DNA of 64,000 bases from Entophlyctis helioformis. Lineage: Eukaryota > Chytridiomycota > Chytridiomycetes > Chytridiales > Chytriomycetaceae. The position numbers were made by a program, and so were the translations under genes. The DNA lies in NCBI GenBank assembly GCA_025526915.1, contig JAHLKH010000150.1, positions 1 to 64,000 on the forward strand. The letters run 5' to 3'. Every line of letters starts with the position of its first letter. The stretch's first letter is position 1. Under the pieces are notes generated by a model. The model made no database searches and had not been told where the DNA came from. It saw only the letters and a program-made list of their open reading frames with translations. Below are positions 1-12,000 of this stretch, in pieces.

Positions 1-585
1 ACTGCTGACGGAACCCCTGTGCGGTGCATGACAGTCACCGGCCAGCCGCGCGGGTATGCCTTTGTGCAGTTCGAGTCCATCCGGCATGCACAGACCGCGT
101 ACCGTGCCTGCAACGGGCTGGATCTCAACGGCCAGCCGCTGCTCGTCGACTTTGAGCGCGGACGCGGCATGCCGGGATGGGTGCCGCGCCGGCTGGGTGG
201 CGGGCTCGGTGGGCACAAGGCGTCTGGGCAGATGCGGTTCGGTGGACGCAACGATCCGTTTCGCAGACCGCGGACTCTACATCACGTTGACGGAGTGGGC
301 CGTGGCAGGAGTGGGCAGGTGCATTCAGCAACCAGGATCGAGCCCCAAGCTGCTCAACACGACATTCATCGGCGGCGTGCTTCGGATCAACATGAGCGTC
401 GAGACAGCAGAGACAGAAGAGACAGCAGAGACAGCAGAGACGGCAGAGACAGCAGAGACGGCCATCGCGAAAGAGATGAACCGCAAAGACACCGCGATCG
501 ACGGCACAGCCGCTCTCCTCAGAGACGCAGCAGTCGCCGCGACAGCCGAGATCGCCGTGACCAAGACCGCAGACACCACCACTAA
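1..585 (+). CDS. SNRNP70: U1 small nuclear ribonucleoprotein 70 kDa (U1-70K), 3' part
   Basis: This is the C-terminal part of the U1 snRNP protein that binds U1 snRNA stem-loop I and helps define 5' splice sites in the nucleus. The frame is open from base 1, so the 5' end lies outside the window. The sequence shows the RNP1 motif RGYAFVQF near residue 17, then the U1-70K signature VDFERGR followed by GW.PRRLGGGLGG. That stretch after the RRM is typical of U1-70K and not of generic RRM proteins. The tail is rich in RD, RS and RR dipeptides (about residues 130-194), encoded partly by an imperfect CAGAGA-type tandem repeat at about 398-460. The stop is at 583-585. The gene converges on DBR1, whose stop lies 26 bp away. 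The identification is firm; whether an intron lies in the first 50 bases is unclear. Confidence 0.9.
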   Translation, partial: TADGTPVRCMTVTGQPRGYAFVQFESIRHAQTAYRACNGLDLNGQPLLVDFERGRGMPGWVPRRLGGGLGGHKASGQMRFGGRNDPFRRPRTLHHVDGVGRGRSGQVHSATRIEPQAAQHDIHRRRASDQHERRDSRDRRDSRDSRDGRDSRDGHRERDEPQRHRDRRHSRSPQRRSSRRDSRDRRDQDRRHHH

Positions 586-611
586 TGCAATACAAGGAAT
601 GCGACCATGTT

Positions 612-2690
612 TCATTGCACTGGCCCGATTTGCACCGACTCTTGGACAAACTCTTGCTCCTCGTCGTCGCCAAGATCGGCACCGTCCAGATCATCGTCAC
701 TTACCACAATAGCGTCGTCGTTGAGAACGACGTCGGCACCCCTTGGCCCAGCCAGACTGCCGGCTTCGACAGCTGCCTCGGCAGCAGTGGACAGCGGCAC
801 GGGAGAAAGGCCGTGCGGATTGATCATGTTGGGAATCTGCAGCATGTTGCAGAACTGCACGGTTTGCGGGTTGAGATAGGTGCCGCCTATTGATGGTGGA
901 CAGATAGATGCAGAGTATGCGTCACATGGCCGCGTCAGCAAAGCACGTCCAGCCAGACAGCAAGCAGATTGGGCCATACCTCGCTCTTGGTAGTCAGGAT
1001 CGTGCGGTCTGGCAGTCGTGACAAAGTTCTCTGGGACGGCCAGGCCACCAAACGGATCGTCCGGCGTGCCCTTGGATGTGATGTTCTGCCGGACCCATGC
1101 TCGCTCCTGATCGATGCGGCTGTTGAACATCCATATGCACGAGTGAGCGAGACGAATCAAATACTTGCACCAAGCAAGTCACAGGCAGACGCGACGACGC
1201 ACTGCTGGATCTCGTCATCCGGGATCAGAGGCTTCTGGTAGCGCGAGGCAGAAAACAGAGAATGGGTGGCCCGCACAATCGCAAGCCATTCCTCGTCGTA
1301 GTAGAACTTGTTCTGGCGTCCTGGCTCGTCAATCGTGGGAATCTCGAGCACCTTGAATCCCAAACATTGTGCATGATCGACAGATGGTTAGAGTGTGGCG
1401 CCAATGCCAATCAACCGGCCTGCACCGGGAGCAGGCATCATGCATGCGCGTGCACCTGTAGAAAGTCGCGTCCAGGAAGACACTTGTCCAGCGAGAGGAA
1501 CCGTGTCGCCTGTGCATGAACGCGCCTTGCATTGGTCGGCGGGGCAGCTGCTGTGGCCTCTTGATGCTCAGCGGTGTGCTGAGGCAGTGGTTGTGAATCA
1601 GACGTCTCTGCTGGCGCCGCCTTGTCACCCTTGCTGTCCGCCTCGTCATCCAAGTCATCATCAATTGTGATCTCGTCTGGGTTCGCAACTGGGCCAGCAG
1701 CAGGGGCAGCGCTGCCATCAGCCAGCGTCTGTTGTGGATGAGGGCTGCTTTGGTGGTGCACAAGAGCAGCAAACTTGACGTGCATGTGTGCTGCAAACCA
1801 ATAGCTGGGCTTGAGGCGTCTCAGAAGCATTTCGTTTGGCGGGCTGCCAAGAGAGTGAGACTCGACCTCGGCTCTGAAATGGCGCTTGATGGAGAGCAGC
1901 TGGCGGGTGTTGCCATGGAGGGCAATGTTGTTTGGCCAGTCGTGCGAAAGGAACACGTCCAGAGGATCGCGGATCTGGGCAGCGCGGTACACGTTAAACT
2001 TGCGAACGTGGTAGACGCTGTGGCTGTCGTGTGCATTGTAAGGTGCACGCTCGTAGTGGCCTGTGACGCACGATCCAGCCAAGAGGATCAGCGCATGCGG
2101 CCGGCAAGGGCAACGCTGCAGAGCGGACCTCAGCCACGCACGCATGCACACTCGCACAAACACAACGCACCCGTCTCGTAGTCGCCAGACTTGTAGATGC
2201 CCGAGAGGCCGGCGATCCGCAGGCTGCCAAAGTTGATGCAGCCGCCAAAGCCCAAAAAGTAGATGTTTGGGCACACCCAGCCGCCGTGGTATCTGCAGAT
2301 GTTGGTGCAGAGCAGCGAGCGGCGTGTCAGTGGGGAGCCAGACAGGTGCTGCACGACACTGCACTGCGCAGCACAACAGAGCACGGCATGAAATGGCACG
2401 CAGACGCACAGCTCCCACAGGTAGCCCGAGGCTTCGTGGTTGCCGCCAATGAAGACGGTCGGAATGGGGGCCAGGCGGGCACCCGAGTAGTAGGCGTGGA
2501 AGGTGCCCAGCGCACGGTACTTTTCCGGGCAGGCCATGTCGCGCACGTCGGCCTCGTTGCGCATGGCCTGGAAGTCGCCGCAGATGACGAGCAGGTCGAT
2601 GGCCGTGCTGCGGCTCTGCTGGATGAACTGCAGCGACGCATAGATGCGGTCCAGCTCGCCGTGGCAGCAGCCCTGCACAGCGATCCGCAT
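612..2690 (-). CDS. DBR1: RNA lariat debranching enzyme
   Basis: This metallophosphoesterase cleaves the 2'-5' bond of excised intron lariats in the nucleus. Conserved family motifs appear in order: GCCHGELD at the N-terminus, [28 protein letters not shown] and [10 protein letters not shown], covering the metal-binding and catalytic residues. The start ATG at 2690 directly precedes [13 protein letters not shown]. Exons read 2690-2410, 2292-2171, 2060-1456, 1351 to about 1160, about 1140-980 and 886-612, with GT-AG introns at most junctions. An acidic, Ala/Pro-rich insert follows the catalytic domain, and the C-terminal half keeps [15 protein letters not shown] and [15 protein letters not shown]. 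The fourth intron has no obvious in-phase donor (exon 4 ends near DLL or VVA), so that join is uncertain. The gene is divergent from the lipase gene across about 240 bp. Confidence 0.92.
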
Positions 2691-2928
2691 GGTAATTTCG
2701 ACCCTTTGGCAGGCAAAATCGGTCGCCAATTGTTATTTGTTGCTCGTTTTGCCTTTGACGTTGCTGCAGCACCGGCCGGCCCATGGCAACAGACACCACA
2801 GACAGACACCGCATTGTCCCGGACGCCAGCCCGCGCGAGCCAGGCCAGCCAGGCCAGCCGCCCAGCCGTCGAGCCTGGCGTTCCCAAGCCCGCAGTCGCT
2901 GTCGTCGGCATCGCCACCCACGCCTGCC
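2691..2928. promoter_or_regulatory. Shared divergent promoter region between DBR1 and the lipase gene
   Basis: These 238 bases separate the DBR1 start codon from the first candidate ATG of the lipase gene on the opposite strand. No specific motif was recognised. The call rests only on the head-to-head arrangement. Confidence 0.35.
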
Positions 2929-5900
2929 ATGCTGGCGCTGATGGACATCACCGACACCCAGTTCAGCACGGATGCGGCAGTGGCAGCATCAACGGCTGCC
3001 GCTGCGTCTGCCGCTGCGTCTGCCGCTCCGGCAGGCGGCCCTGTTGGCGGCTCTACAGGCGAAGCATCCGGACCTGCGGCTGCCCAGCAGCGTCTAGCAC
3101 CGAGACGGCAGCAGGCCACAGCACGCACCGGCGTCGGCGTCGGCATCGGCGTCGGCATCGGCCAGCAAGTCTCGCCGCTCGCCGGCGGCTCTCGTGGCGG
3201 CTCCCTTCTCGTGGCTTGCCGGCTCGGTCATGAAGCTGGCCCGTGCAGTGGTCTCGCCCACCGCCAACGTCATCTCGGACGTCTCGCTCTTCTACAGCAG
3301 AGTAAGTTGCGTTGGCACCTTCGCCACAGCAAGTCTTATCAGCTGTGGCCCTGCGTGGCGCCATGTTCTCGCCTGTCGTCGTCGTCGCCGTTGCCGTGAG
3401 AACTAGCGTTGCATGTGCTGGCCGACTGACCAACTTGCACGTGCACGCGAACGACCCTTGCCCACACAGCGTCTCTACAGACATCTGCTGCGGCAGAGAG
3501 ACCCCAAGCGGCACTTCCACTACCTCATGGACATTGCCACGTCCTACGAGCAGTGGGCAGCTGCCGGATACATGCTGGATCGCTGCGAAGGTGGGCTGCA
3601 TTGGCGGCATGACCTGGCGCACGCGCCATCAAGCATGCGTCGCGTCTGTGCATGCGTTGCCTGCGCGATCCGTCGACGCTCTTCTGCTGACACCAATGCA
3701 CGGCCCTCCCGGCAGGCAAAGACGAATGGAAAAACACCGAAGGCTCGGACGACTACGACCACGGGCTCGTCAGGGACCGGCTCGACATGCTCCGCGGCAT
3801 CCGTAAAGCCGGAGACACGGCAACCATGATGTTCACCATGCGCACGTCGCTTATCCGCAATCTTGGCGACATGGGCAATCCAAAGGTGACCCGATCTTGG
3901 CGTTGCTTGGGCACGGTCCACCACTCGCCCAACTCTGCCGCACAGCCGGCCATCAACGCATAGCCGTACTGACTCTTCAATCACACGGATGCGGCCCGTC
4001 TGCAGCTGTATGGATTCACACATGTCGGCACAAAAGCACTCATCGAGGACTACATTGACGAGGTCACGAAGCAGCTCAACTTCATCTGTGATGTGGATAT
4101 CCCCAACATCAGCGTCGCAAACAAACTCGAGTTCTTTACCAACATCCAAAAGTCCTTTGGCCGCACTGCTCTGCTGCTGAGTGGTGGCGGTACCTTTGGT
4201 GCGTAGCTGGGCACATGCTCGTTGGATTTGTCTGTCGCTGTCGGGCAAATGGCTGATCGGTGTCTGCAACGGCAAAGGTCTTTCGCACATTGGAACAGTC
4301 AAGGCGTTGTTTGAGATGAAGCTACTGCCAAAGATCATCACAGGATCGTCTGGTGGTGCCATCGTGGCCTCGGTCGTCTGTACACGCACAGACGCGGAAC
4401 TGCCCATTCTCATGGATCCGCGTTTCATCAACTTGGTAAGCAGCCCCCGTGTCCAACCAGCATTCTTTGCAGGGCAGCAACGGTTGACCATCTGATTCTT
4501 GCGCAGGATGTGTTTGAGCGTCCGGAAGAACAGAACAACACTTTCCTCAAGATTGCCCGTCTGCTGAAGCATGGTGATTCAGATCTGGCTGTAACTCGAT
4601 CTGAACGACAAAAGAACAAGACACTCACGTCCCTTGCCGGCGATATCCAGGTGTGCTGTTTGATGTGCAAGTGTTCACAGACGCCATGCGCCAAAACCTT
4701 GGAGACGTCACTTTTCTGGTCAGTTCATGCATGCCAAGCTCAGGCCCCCTGACGGTTCCCCTCCTGACAGACGCTTTGATCGTGGCTCGCTACAGGAAGC
4801 ATTCAATCGTACACGGCGCGTGCTCAACATCACTGTCAGTTCATCAACAAACTACGAGATGCCGCGTCTCCTCAACTACCTGACTGCACCCAACGTGGTG
4901 CGTGTTGACTGGTTGCATGATAGTCCTGCCATTTACCATTTCTCACGAGCGCAACACTTGCATGCGATCCCCCGCAACCGTACCCCTTGCACAGGTGATC
5001 TGGTCGGCAGTGTAAGTCAGGCTTTGCTTCTTGATCCATGAGCTATGCATGCATCTTGCTTGTGCTTGACAACTCGTGTCATTTTTGTGCAGCGCTGCAT
5101 CTTGTGCGGTTCCGTTCGTGTATCGCTCCGCACCCTCATGGCAAAGGACAAGTCTGGCGTGTTTGTGCCTTGGAACCCATCGGGCCACCGCTGGATCGAT
5201 GGCTCAGTTGAAAAGTGCGTAGACTTGAGTGCCATTCACGCTTTGGCCTGGCTGACGACGGCTCCCCTTTGGGGTTATCAACCAACAGCGATCTGCCCAT
5301 GCAGCGCATATCCGAGCTGTTTGGTGTGAATCACTTTATTGTCGCCCAAGGTCGGTGCAACGCGTGGATCCACTTCCATCCTTGCGCCATCGTGCTGACC
5401 CTGTGCTGGCATGCTCTCAGTCAACCCGCACATCATTCCGTTTATGGGCACGCAAAACCGCGCACCGACGTTTGTGACGAATGCGGTGATGCGCGTGGGC
5501 TACCACATTCAGACTGAGTTGGCACATCGTCTGACCCAGGTAAGAAATAGCCATGTTGAGTCATGCGATGCAGCTATGCTGAGATGGGCTCATTCAACTG
5601 TGCCTCCGACGCTACAGCTGGTCGAGTTAGGCGTTGCCCCAAGTGTGCTGGCAAGAGTCAAGTCGATCATCTGCCAGAAGTACTATGGCGACATCACCGT
5701 CGTGCCATACATTCCCATGGTCCAAATACCTGCTGATTCTTGCCAACCCGAATGCGGACATGGTCACGAGCTACATCATGGATGGCGAGCTTGGCACCTG
5801 GCCCAGTGAGTTGAATGCTGCACGCTCGCTCTGCCGTATGAGTGCTACTCACTGACGCGTGATACTGGCGAGCAACAGAGATTGCCATCATGCGTAACCA

Positions 5901-6615
5901 CTGCCAGATTGAGCTGTGCATCAACCAGAACATCCTCACTCTGCGCCAAGAGCTGATCGCTGAGCTCAGCAGAAAGGCCGCTGCTGCCGCTGCACAGGCT
6001 GCCAAACAGCGCATCGCCAGCAAGACCGATCGCGCAGCTGCCTTTGTCATTGGATCGCCCAGTGTGTACAGCCCCATGCTATCCGAGATGCCTCTGACAT
6101 TCGATGCTACTTGGCCCGACTCAGGCCAAGGCAGTCGATCGCAGACACAAGGCAGTGCCCAGGCAGACGCCCAGACGCCGGCGCAATCAAACGCCACGTC
6201 TTCGCGGCCAGTTGGGACGACCGCCATGGCGCGGTTCGGGTTGCATTTCTCAAGCGTCAGCAGCGAGTTTGAGTCCGAGGCAGCACTCGCGGCGGCAGCA
6301 ACCGCATCCGTGGCAGCAGCCAGCTCAGCCGACTCGTCCGCTTACCACCGCATGCGCCATACCAGCAACCCGGTTCACGGCGCAAACTCAAGCAAGGACC
6401 CCGACTTTGCCGATGCCTCTGTCGAAGCCGATGCCGATATCGAAGACAACCGTGCGGACCAAAGACGGTTCCTCTCGCCGCCTGCTGTCCATCCACGTGC
6501 GGGTCACCGATCGGCCAACGACCGCTCAGATACGTTCCCTGGGCCAGTCCGCCGAAACGTGCACTCGGCAGGAGACGTGCGCAAGATGCGTGTCCATCAC
6601 ATGTCACACAATTGA
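2929..6615 (+). CDS. Patatin-domain triacylglycerol lipase (Tgl3/4/5, SDP1 type)
   Basis: The family hydrolyses stored triacylglycerol at the lipid droplet. A DUF3336-type N-terminal region runs from LYRHLLRQRD through YEQWAAAGYMLDR to RNLGDMGNPKLYGFTHVGTK. The patatin core follows, with SGGGTFGLSHIGTVKALFE, the nucleophile elbow GSSGG and the GSVENDLPM segment (aspartate of the Ser-Asp dyad). The C-terminus is Ala/Ser-rich and disordered. Introns include 3302-3469, 3591-3715, 3882-4005 and 4199-4277. Two single-base frameshifts interrupt conserved sequence: a missing base at the C run 5133-5135 (between SCAVPFVYRSAP and LMAKDKSG) and an extra base at the C run 5714-5716 (between VVPYIP and WSKYLLIL). 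The start is uncertain: ATG 2929 opens a low-complexity frame that does not join directly to the conserved frame, whose first ATG is 3230. Confidence 0.85.
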
Positions 6616-6927
6616 ACATAGTGCTTGTTTCAAGCAGAAGACTCCTTGAAGAAAGCACATTGGGGAGCGGCCTTTCATTGTATCGCGATGGTGACGAAGA
6701 TGTTGACAGATCTGCGCAACTTGTGGCCCGATAAAGATACAATTACCAAGGATTTTGGAGTTATATTCGTCGCAAGAGGCGTCGAATAGATGCCCGCATA
6801 TCACACGATGGAAGGTTCGAGTCAGCAACGAGCATGCGACGACAAGCGGGCGAGGCACATCCAACGAGGGTCTTACCTTTATCGTTAGAAAAAGTGACCC
6901 GTTAGGTCGATCGGGAGGTGCCCCGAT
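6616..6927. other. Intergenic segment between two convergent genes
   Basis: No gene was recognised here. It holds the 3' flanks of the lipase gene (plus) and the Fanzor gene (minus). In TnpB and Fanzor systems the guide RNA is usually encoded at the 3' end of the nuclease gene, so this is the place to look for one. No RNA structure was established by eye. Confidence 0.4.
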
Positions 6928-9054
6928 TCAAAGTTGGTAGTCAAACAAGTCACTGTGTGGGATGCAGGTCAAGTGACTTGAGGGCAGGCTGTCTGCGTGT
7001 TGGTCGCAGCTGGACGACGGATGGACCGTGTCTTGAACGCCACAGGACGGCAGGCTGATCTGGTCCCATGAGGCCACATGCGACTTGAAGTGTTTCCGCG
7101 TTTGAGGCTGTGGGACAACAGACGGAGCATCTCGTGCACGCAGCTGGATGGAGATATGCATTGCCTTGATGTCTGCAAGGTACTCTGTCGTGGCTGGATT
7201 GCTGTCGGCTTTGGTGTGTGTCAAGTAGAGCGGCCGTTGTCCATAGAGCAGATGCCACAGTGCGACCATCCCGATGTTGGTGGCTCCAAGCACGTCTCGG
7301 TGGTAGACAGTCTGCATGGTATGCACTCGTAGCGTCGCAGGTTGGTGCGGTTCTCGTATGGGATCCGCTGCTTGCACTGCGGGCACATCTGGCTGGTCAG
7401 GTTCTCATTGCAGCGGTAGATCTGTGTGTGTGTGTGTGTGTGTGTGTGTCAGTTGGTGCACAGATGGATGGATGGATGGACAGCGTGGCATCAGACACAC
7501 ATAGGCATATCCAGACGACCGCAGATGCCTGATGAGAAACTTCTCAAACACAGCGTGCCGGCCACCTTGGCCTGTAAAGTCAATGCCAAATGCCCAGACA
7601 ACGGGAATGTCCTTCTCTGTTGGCTTGTCACAGCGGCCTTGAGACGCAGCAGATGCGCGCTTGCCAGTGGTCGAGCCTGCCAGCTTCATGATGCCCTCAA
7701 GAGCGTTTCCGCGATCAGACGTGCGGCTGCTGCGCATGGTGAACCGCTTGGCCTTGACCTTCTGTGGAATGCCATGTCATGCCATGCCATCCAGTGCAAT
7801 CAGCAGGCGATCAAGCAGCTTGGCGGTCATGGCAATGGGCATCCAGAAACAGAGAAACCGTACCCGTGCATTCAGGAATGGCGAGCAGTACGCACGGCAG
7901 CGCAGATCCCAAAAGGCTCTCTCGCCTGCTGAGACGCTGGATCGGCATGCTTTGCTGTCTTGAATGCAATGGCCGCCTGGATGTCGGTCGCCTTGGCATA
8001 TCGATTGTTGAGCCTGGCACAGGAGGCAGGCACTGTGAGTTGATCTGGTCAAGAGTGCGCGTGACAGAGTCATTACATGCATACCACAGCTGAAAGTCAC
8101 GCTCAGCTTGAAACATGCCAGAGGAGAGCACATAGTTGGACTCGAGCTTATACGAAAAGTCTCTGAGATCAACCAAGATACTGGACGCGCCATACAGGTA
8201 CCGCTGGCCCCAATCAAAGCTGACAACGCGAACAGACTGGTAGCCTTGGTCAGTGAACAGGTTGTTGGCGTTGATGATGTCGCGCAGTCGCTGGAGGCGT
8301 AAAAGTTGCGCTTGCCCTGTCGTGCCATGGCATGAGTGAGGAATGTGCAATGCATGTGCACCAATGCGCGAGTTTAGCATGCAAGTGGCTTACAGGATTG
8401 GGCGTGTATGGCTTGGCGGCTGACGGGTTGGCTGGATTGGTGGCTGTGGATGGCATGTCAGTCGGTGTGGTCAACAAGTGCGCGTCTGGATTGGCACAGC
8501 AACTCACATTCGCCGTTAATGTAATCGGGCTCGCCATCAGCCTCGTCAACAAGCCACGGCTGCTCGCCTGAAGACGCCGCGTTGGGATCTGCAGAGCAAG
8601 GCGGCAGTCAGAATCAATGTGTGCACCAAAGCATTCAAGCACGCCACATACACCAAGGTGACTCTGGACGGTTTGTGTGGCAGTCCAGTGCCAGCTGGTA
8701 GATGCTGTATCCATCCGTCATGATGCTGCCAAGTAGGATCGCCTTGGCTGGTCTTGCTGGACGCACAGCATCAATCGCAGCCTTGATATGCTTCTCGCGC
8801 TCCTTGCCATCCAGACCCTGCTCATCGGCCTCTCGCGTCGCCTTGGCTGTGGCATCGGCAACCGCGTCCATCTCATCTTTGGCTTCTGAAGGTGTCTGGA
8901 AGCGACCTTTCTTGGGGCGGAGACCTGGGAGAAGGATGTCAAAGATGCAAACCTCGCGACTTGCGCTGAATGCGTCTTGGATATCCTTGTTGGATGACGC
9001 AAGAGCTGACTTGGCATCTTTGTAGCCTTGGAGAAAAGTGCAGTGTCAGCATCA
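6928..9054 (-). other. Fanzor/TnpB-like RuvC and zinc-ribbon module
   Basis: This part of the large gene carries the order of elements known for Fanzor proteins, the eukaryotic relatives of TnpB (RNA-guided DNA nucleases): a GS...TDG strand before RuvC-I, an aspartate-containing RuvC-I-like strand (SFDWGQ), a (D/N)E..TS..C segment leading into a C-X2-C...C-X2-C ribbon, and an RD..GA.NI RuvC-III element. An intron at about 7425-7500 separates SSGYAYV from IYRCNENLTSQ and carries TG and ATGG-type microsatellites. The family assignment comes from motif order only. Confidence 0.75.
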
Positions 9055-12000
9055 AATTGTGTACACATGGCATATACAGGCAGTGCGACCAACCGAGTGC
9101 AGCCAGAAGCTGTAGTCTCAATGCCTGCAAAGCAGGATCCTGATTGCCACGGATGCGCTCATCCTTTGTCCTCATCACCGCCAGAAAGAGCGTCGTCTCA
9201 GTGATGAGGACAAACGGATCACGGCCTGCAGGCTGCGGACACAACTTGAGGGATGAGCCTGCGAGATCACACAACTGCTTGAACTTGCCGGCCTCTGACA
9301 GCGACTTGTTGCGCACGACCGCCGTGAGCCTGTGCAGTGCTTGTGGGATCTCGACAACGCGTCCGTCTTGTCTGGTTGACAGTGGCGTGCCAGACGTGGC
9401 GTCCCCGGTGGCTGTATCCATTGCCTTGGCAAATTCCGCTGCCTTGTCAGCAGATATACCAGGAATCAGTCGGTGGATTGCCCAGTCAATGAGCATCGAC
9501 TGGTGGGTCATGAAGTGCACAGCAAGCATGCCACAGATGCCCCGTGCAAGTTGCTGTAGATGTCGTTCCGAGCAGCTGCACACAAACTGTCGTCAAGCCT
9601 GCCAGGCAAAACGGCATGCATCGTGCTTGCGTCCATGTGCACAATGGCTGACAGCAATGAGCCGGCCTGCATCGCGTCCATCTTGGCTGCCCGCGCCACA
9701 CCAGCCCGCATCTTGGTCATGCTGTCCCGGATCATCTGCTGCGTCCATTCGCGGTTGATGATCATCTGCATGACGTCACAATCCACGAGTGGGCCAACAT
9801 GCTTTGTGCCCGCGGCATGACCGACTCCTGACCGGTGAGAATGTAGCCCAGGTATCGCAGAAGCATCGTGACGGCTCCCTCGCCACTAGAGGTGCTGTTT
9901 GTGAGCACCTTGAGCAGATCATTTGCCGATGGTACTGCCCGTTGTAGTGGTGGCTCGATGGCTGGTGGTTGGGCATCGGTGCTGCTGGATGCGGCGGCTA
10001 CTGCTGCTGGTGCTGCTGTTGCTACTGCTGGTGCTGTGTCGTCGGTGAAGGTGCAGATCTTGACCATTGTGCCCACCTCAAGTCTCACCAAGTCGCCATA
10101 GTGAGCAATGTCGGTGTTGCTGCAGAGCGGGCCTTCGCCGTACATGCGCCGGGCATTAACTGGCCATCTGAGGACGCATCCAGCGGCGTAGAGCCACGCG
10201 CTCTCGTCCTTGAAGTGATCAGGATCAATATACACATATTCCATCTCACCATTCCTCCTGGCCTCCATGACGCAGAACTTGAGTGGCAGCGGTGCATATG
10301 GGTCGAGTGCGACGAGCTCTTCGACGATGGCGCCGATCATAGTGATGCATGCACGCCGCACGTCGGCCGTGTATCGGTACACGCCATTGAAGATGCTTTC
10401 TGAAAGGAACCGCGGGTCTGTGTTGCCGGCGCCGTCTTGGCCTGGGTCCAAAATACTTTGCAAGCATTGGATCTCCAGAGAGCATTTCCTGTATGTAGCA
10501 CAAGTCAACATACACAAAGCCAGACATGCAGAGCAACATGGCAATCCAAACTCATACCTCCATTTTGACAATCTGCTCAGGGCGATCGTATGTGCTCTCC
10601 ACTGGCCTTGCCTCATTGCCATGGATGGCAGCAGCAGCTGTCATGACTGGCAATGCCATCATGCGGTGGATCTTTTCAAGCATCTGCTCTATCGCCGATC
10701 TTTCACCACGCTCATATCTGTCAAAGAACGCACCGGTCAGCACACACACTCAAGGCACATGCCATGCCATATGCCACTTACGCCCGTGTCTCGTCCTCAG
10801 ATGGAGCCTGGCGGGCTTGCCTGCTCGCATCCTTCTTGTGCTCCTGGATGAACTTCTTGGTCTTGGCCTTCTCAGCTTGCTCAGCTCGCTCCTTATCACG
10901 CTCAGCCTGCATGGCCGGTGTGACCAGGTATGGATCCTGCCGTGGTTGAATGCAATGTTAGGCATGCATCTTGAATGTGCACAAGATGCTCGCAATCACA
11001 AGCCTGCAGTTCAACTCACAGTCGTCCTTGTGTCTTGAAGCACACCAATGTGAAAGACCTTGTCGCAATCTGTGCCTCTATCATCTGCGCTCGAGGTGGC
11101 AGCAGCATCTTGCATGGTTTTGGTGGCTTGATGGCCTGTTGAGTGGAAGGATAAGCAATGCAGCAAGCCATCACATGCAAACAGAGCCAGCAAATGCAAA
11201 GACGCACCGGTACTCGATTGATAATCGACTGCAGCATCTGCTTTGCTTGGTCATAACACTCGCCAAATTCTGACCTTGGAAATCAGCATGCCTGACATCC
11301 GTTGGGTTTGTCAGGGCGTTGAGCGTCTTTATGGCCGTTTCGCGAATATCGGCAACAGCTTCTGGGGTTGCAATCTGTGTGCTCCTTCTGAGCGGCTGCT
11401 TTGTCTTTTTACCCTTGACTGTCACACAAATGCCGTGATCAGTGGTGAATACACAATGCCACACTGTGTCAACCCGTGCAGAGCGAACCTGGCGTTTTTA
11501 GACGCCTGAAAGATGCGCATTTCAAGCCTGGATACTTCTTGAGCCGCTCATTCAGTCTTGCTATCACCTTCTGCTCGCCCAGTAATGGATCAAGCGGCAG
11601 CATTGAAGATCAGCAACAGCATGCAGTGGACAGCCAAGACACGCATCCAAGCCTCGCAAAACCCACCAATGCATGATAAAGAATCTTGCCAGCCGGGCTG
11701 AGCCTTGCATATGCTTCTTTAGCGATACGCCAGTCATGCACAGCCTGCAGCAGCTGCTTGCTTGCATTCTCGCAGATATCAGCAAGGATGTCGCGGCCGT
11801 TGAGAATGTCGTCGGCGAGGAGGTCTGCCGTGCATCGGAGAACGCAGCTAAACACGACACGGCAGCCATTGAGCATGACAAAAACGTCGTCCAGCCGCCT
11901 TGTGTTGACAATGTGCTTGGCGAGCACCATGACTTCATCCCGTGTAAGGTGCCAAACCGCACCACTGGCATTGCCCTTCAGCTGCTGTGCCGTGTGGCTC

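Noticed and set aside
398..460. CRISPR-like short repeats
   Set aside because: This is an imperfect CAGAGA tandem repeat coding for the RD-rich tail of U1-70K, with no spacers. The CATC and GCGAT tracts elsewhere are microsatellites.
6814..6823. GGTTCGAGTC resembling a tRNA T-loop
   Set aside because: Bases on both sides do not form a T-stem, and no matching acceptor, D or anticodon arms were found upstream.
6616..6927. Guide (omega) RNA for the Fanzor gene
   Set aside because: The position is right, but no conserved structure could be shown by eye and the decayed copy does not preserve this flank for comparison.
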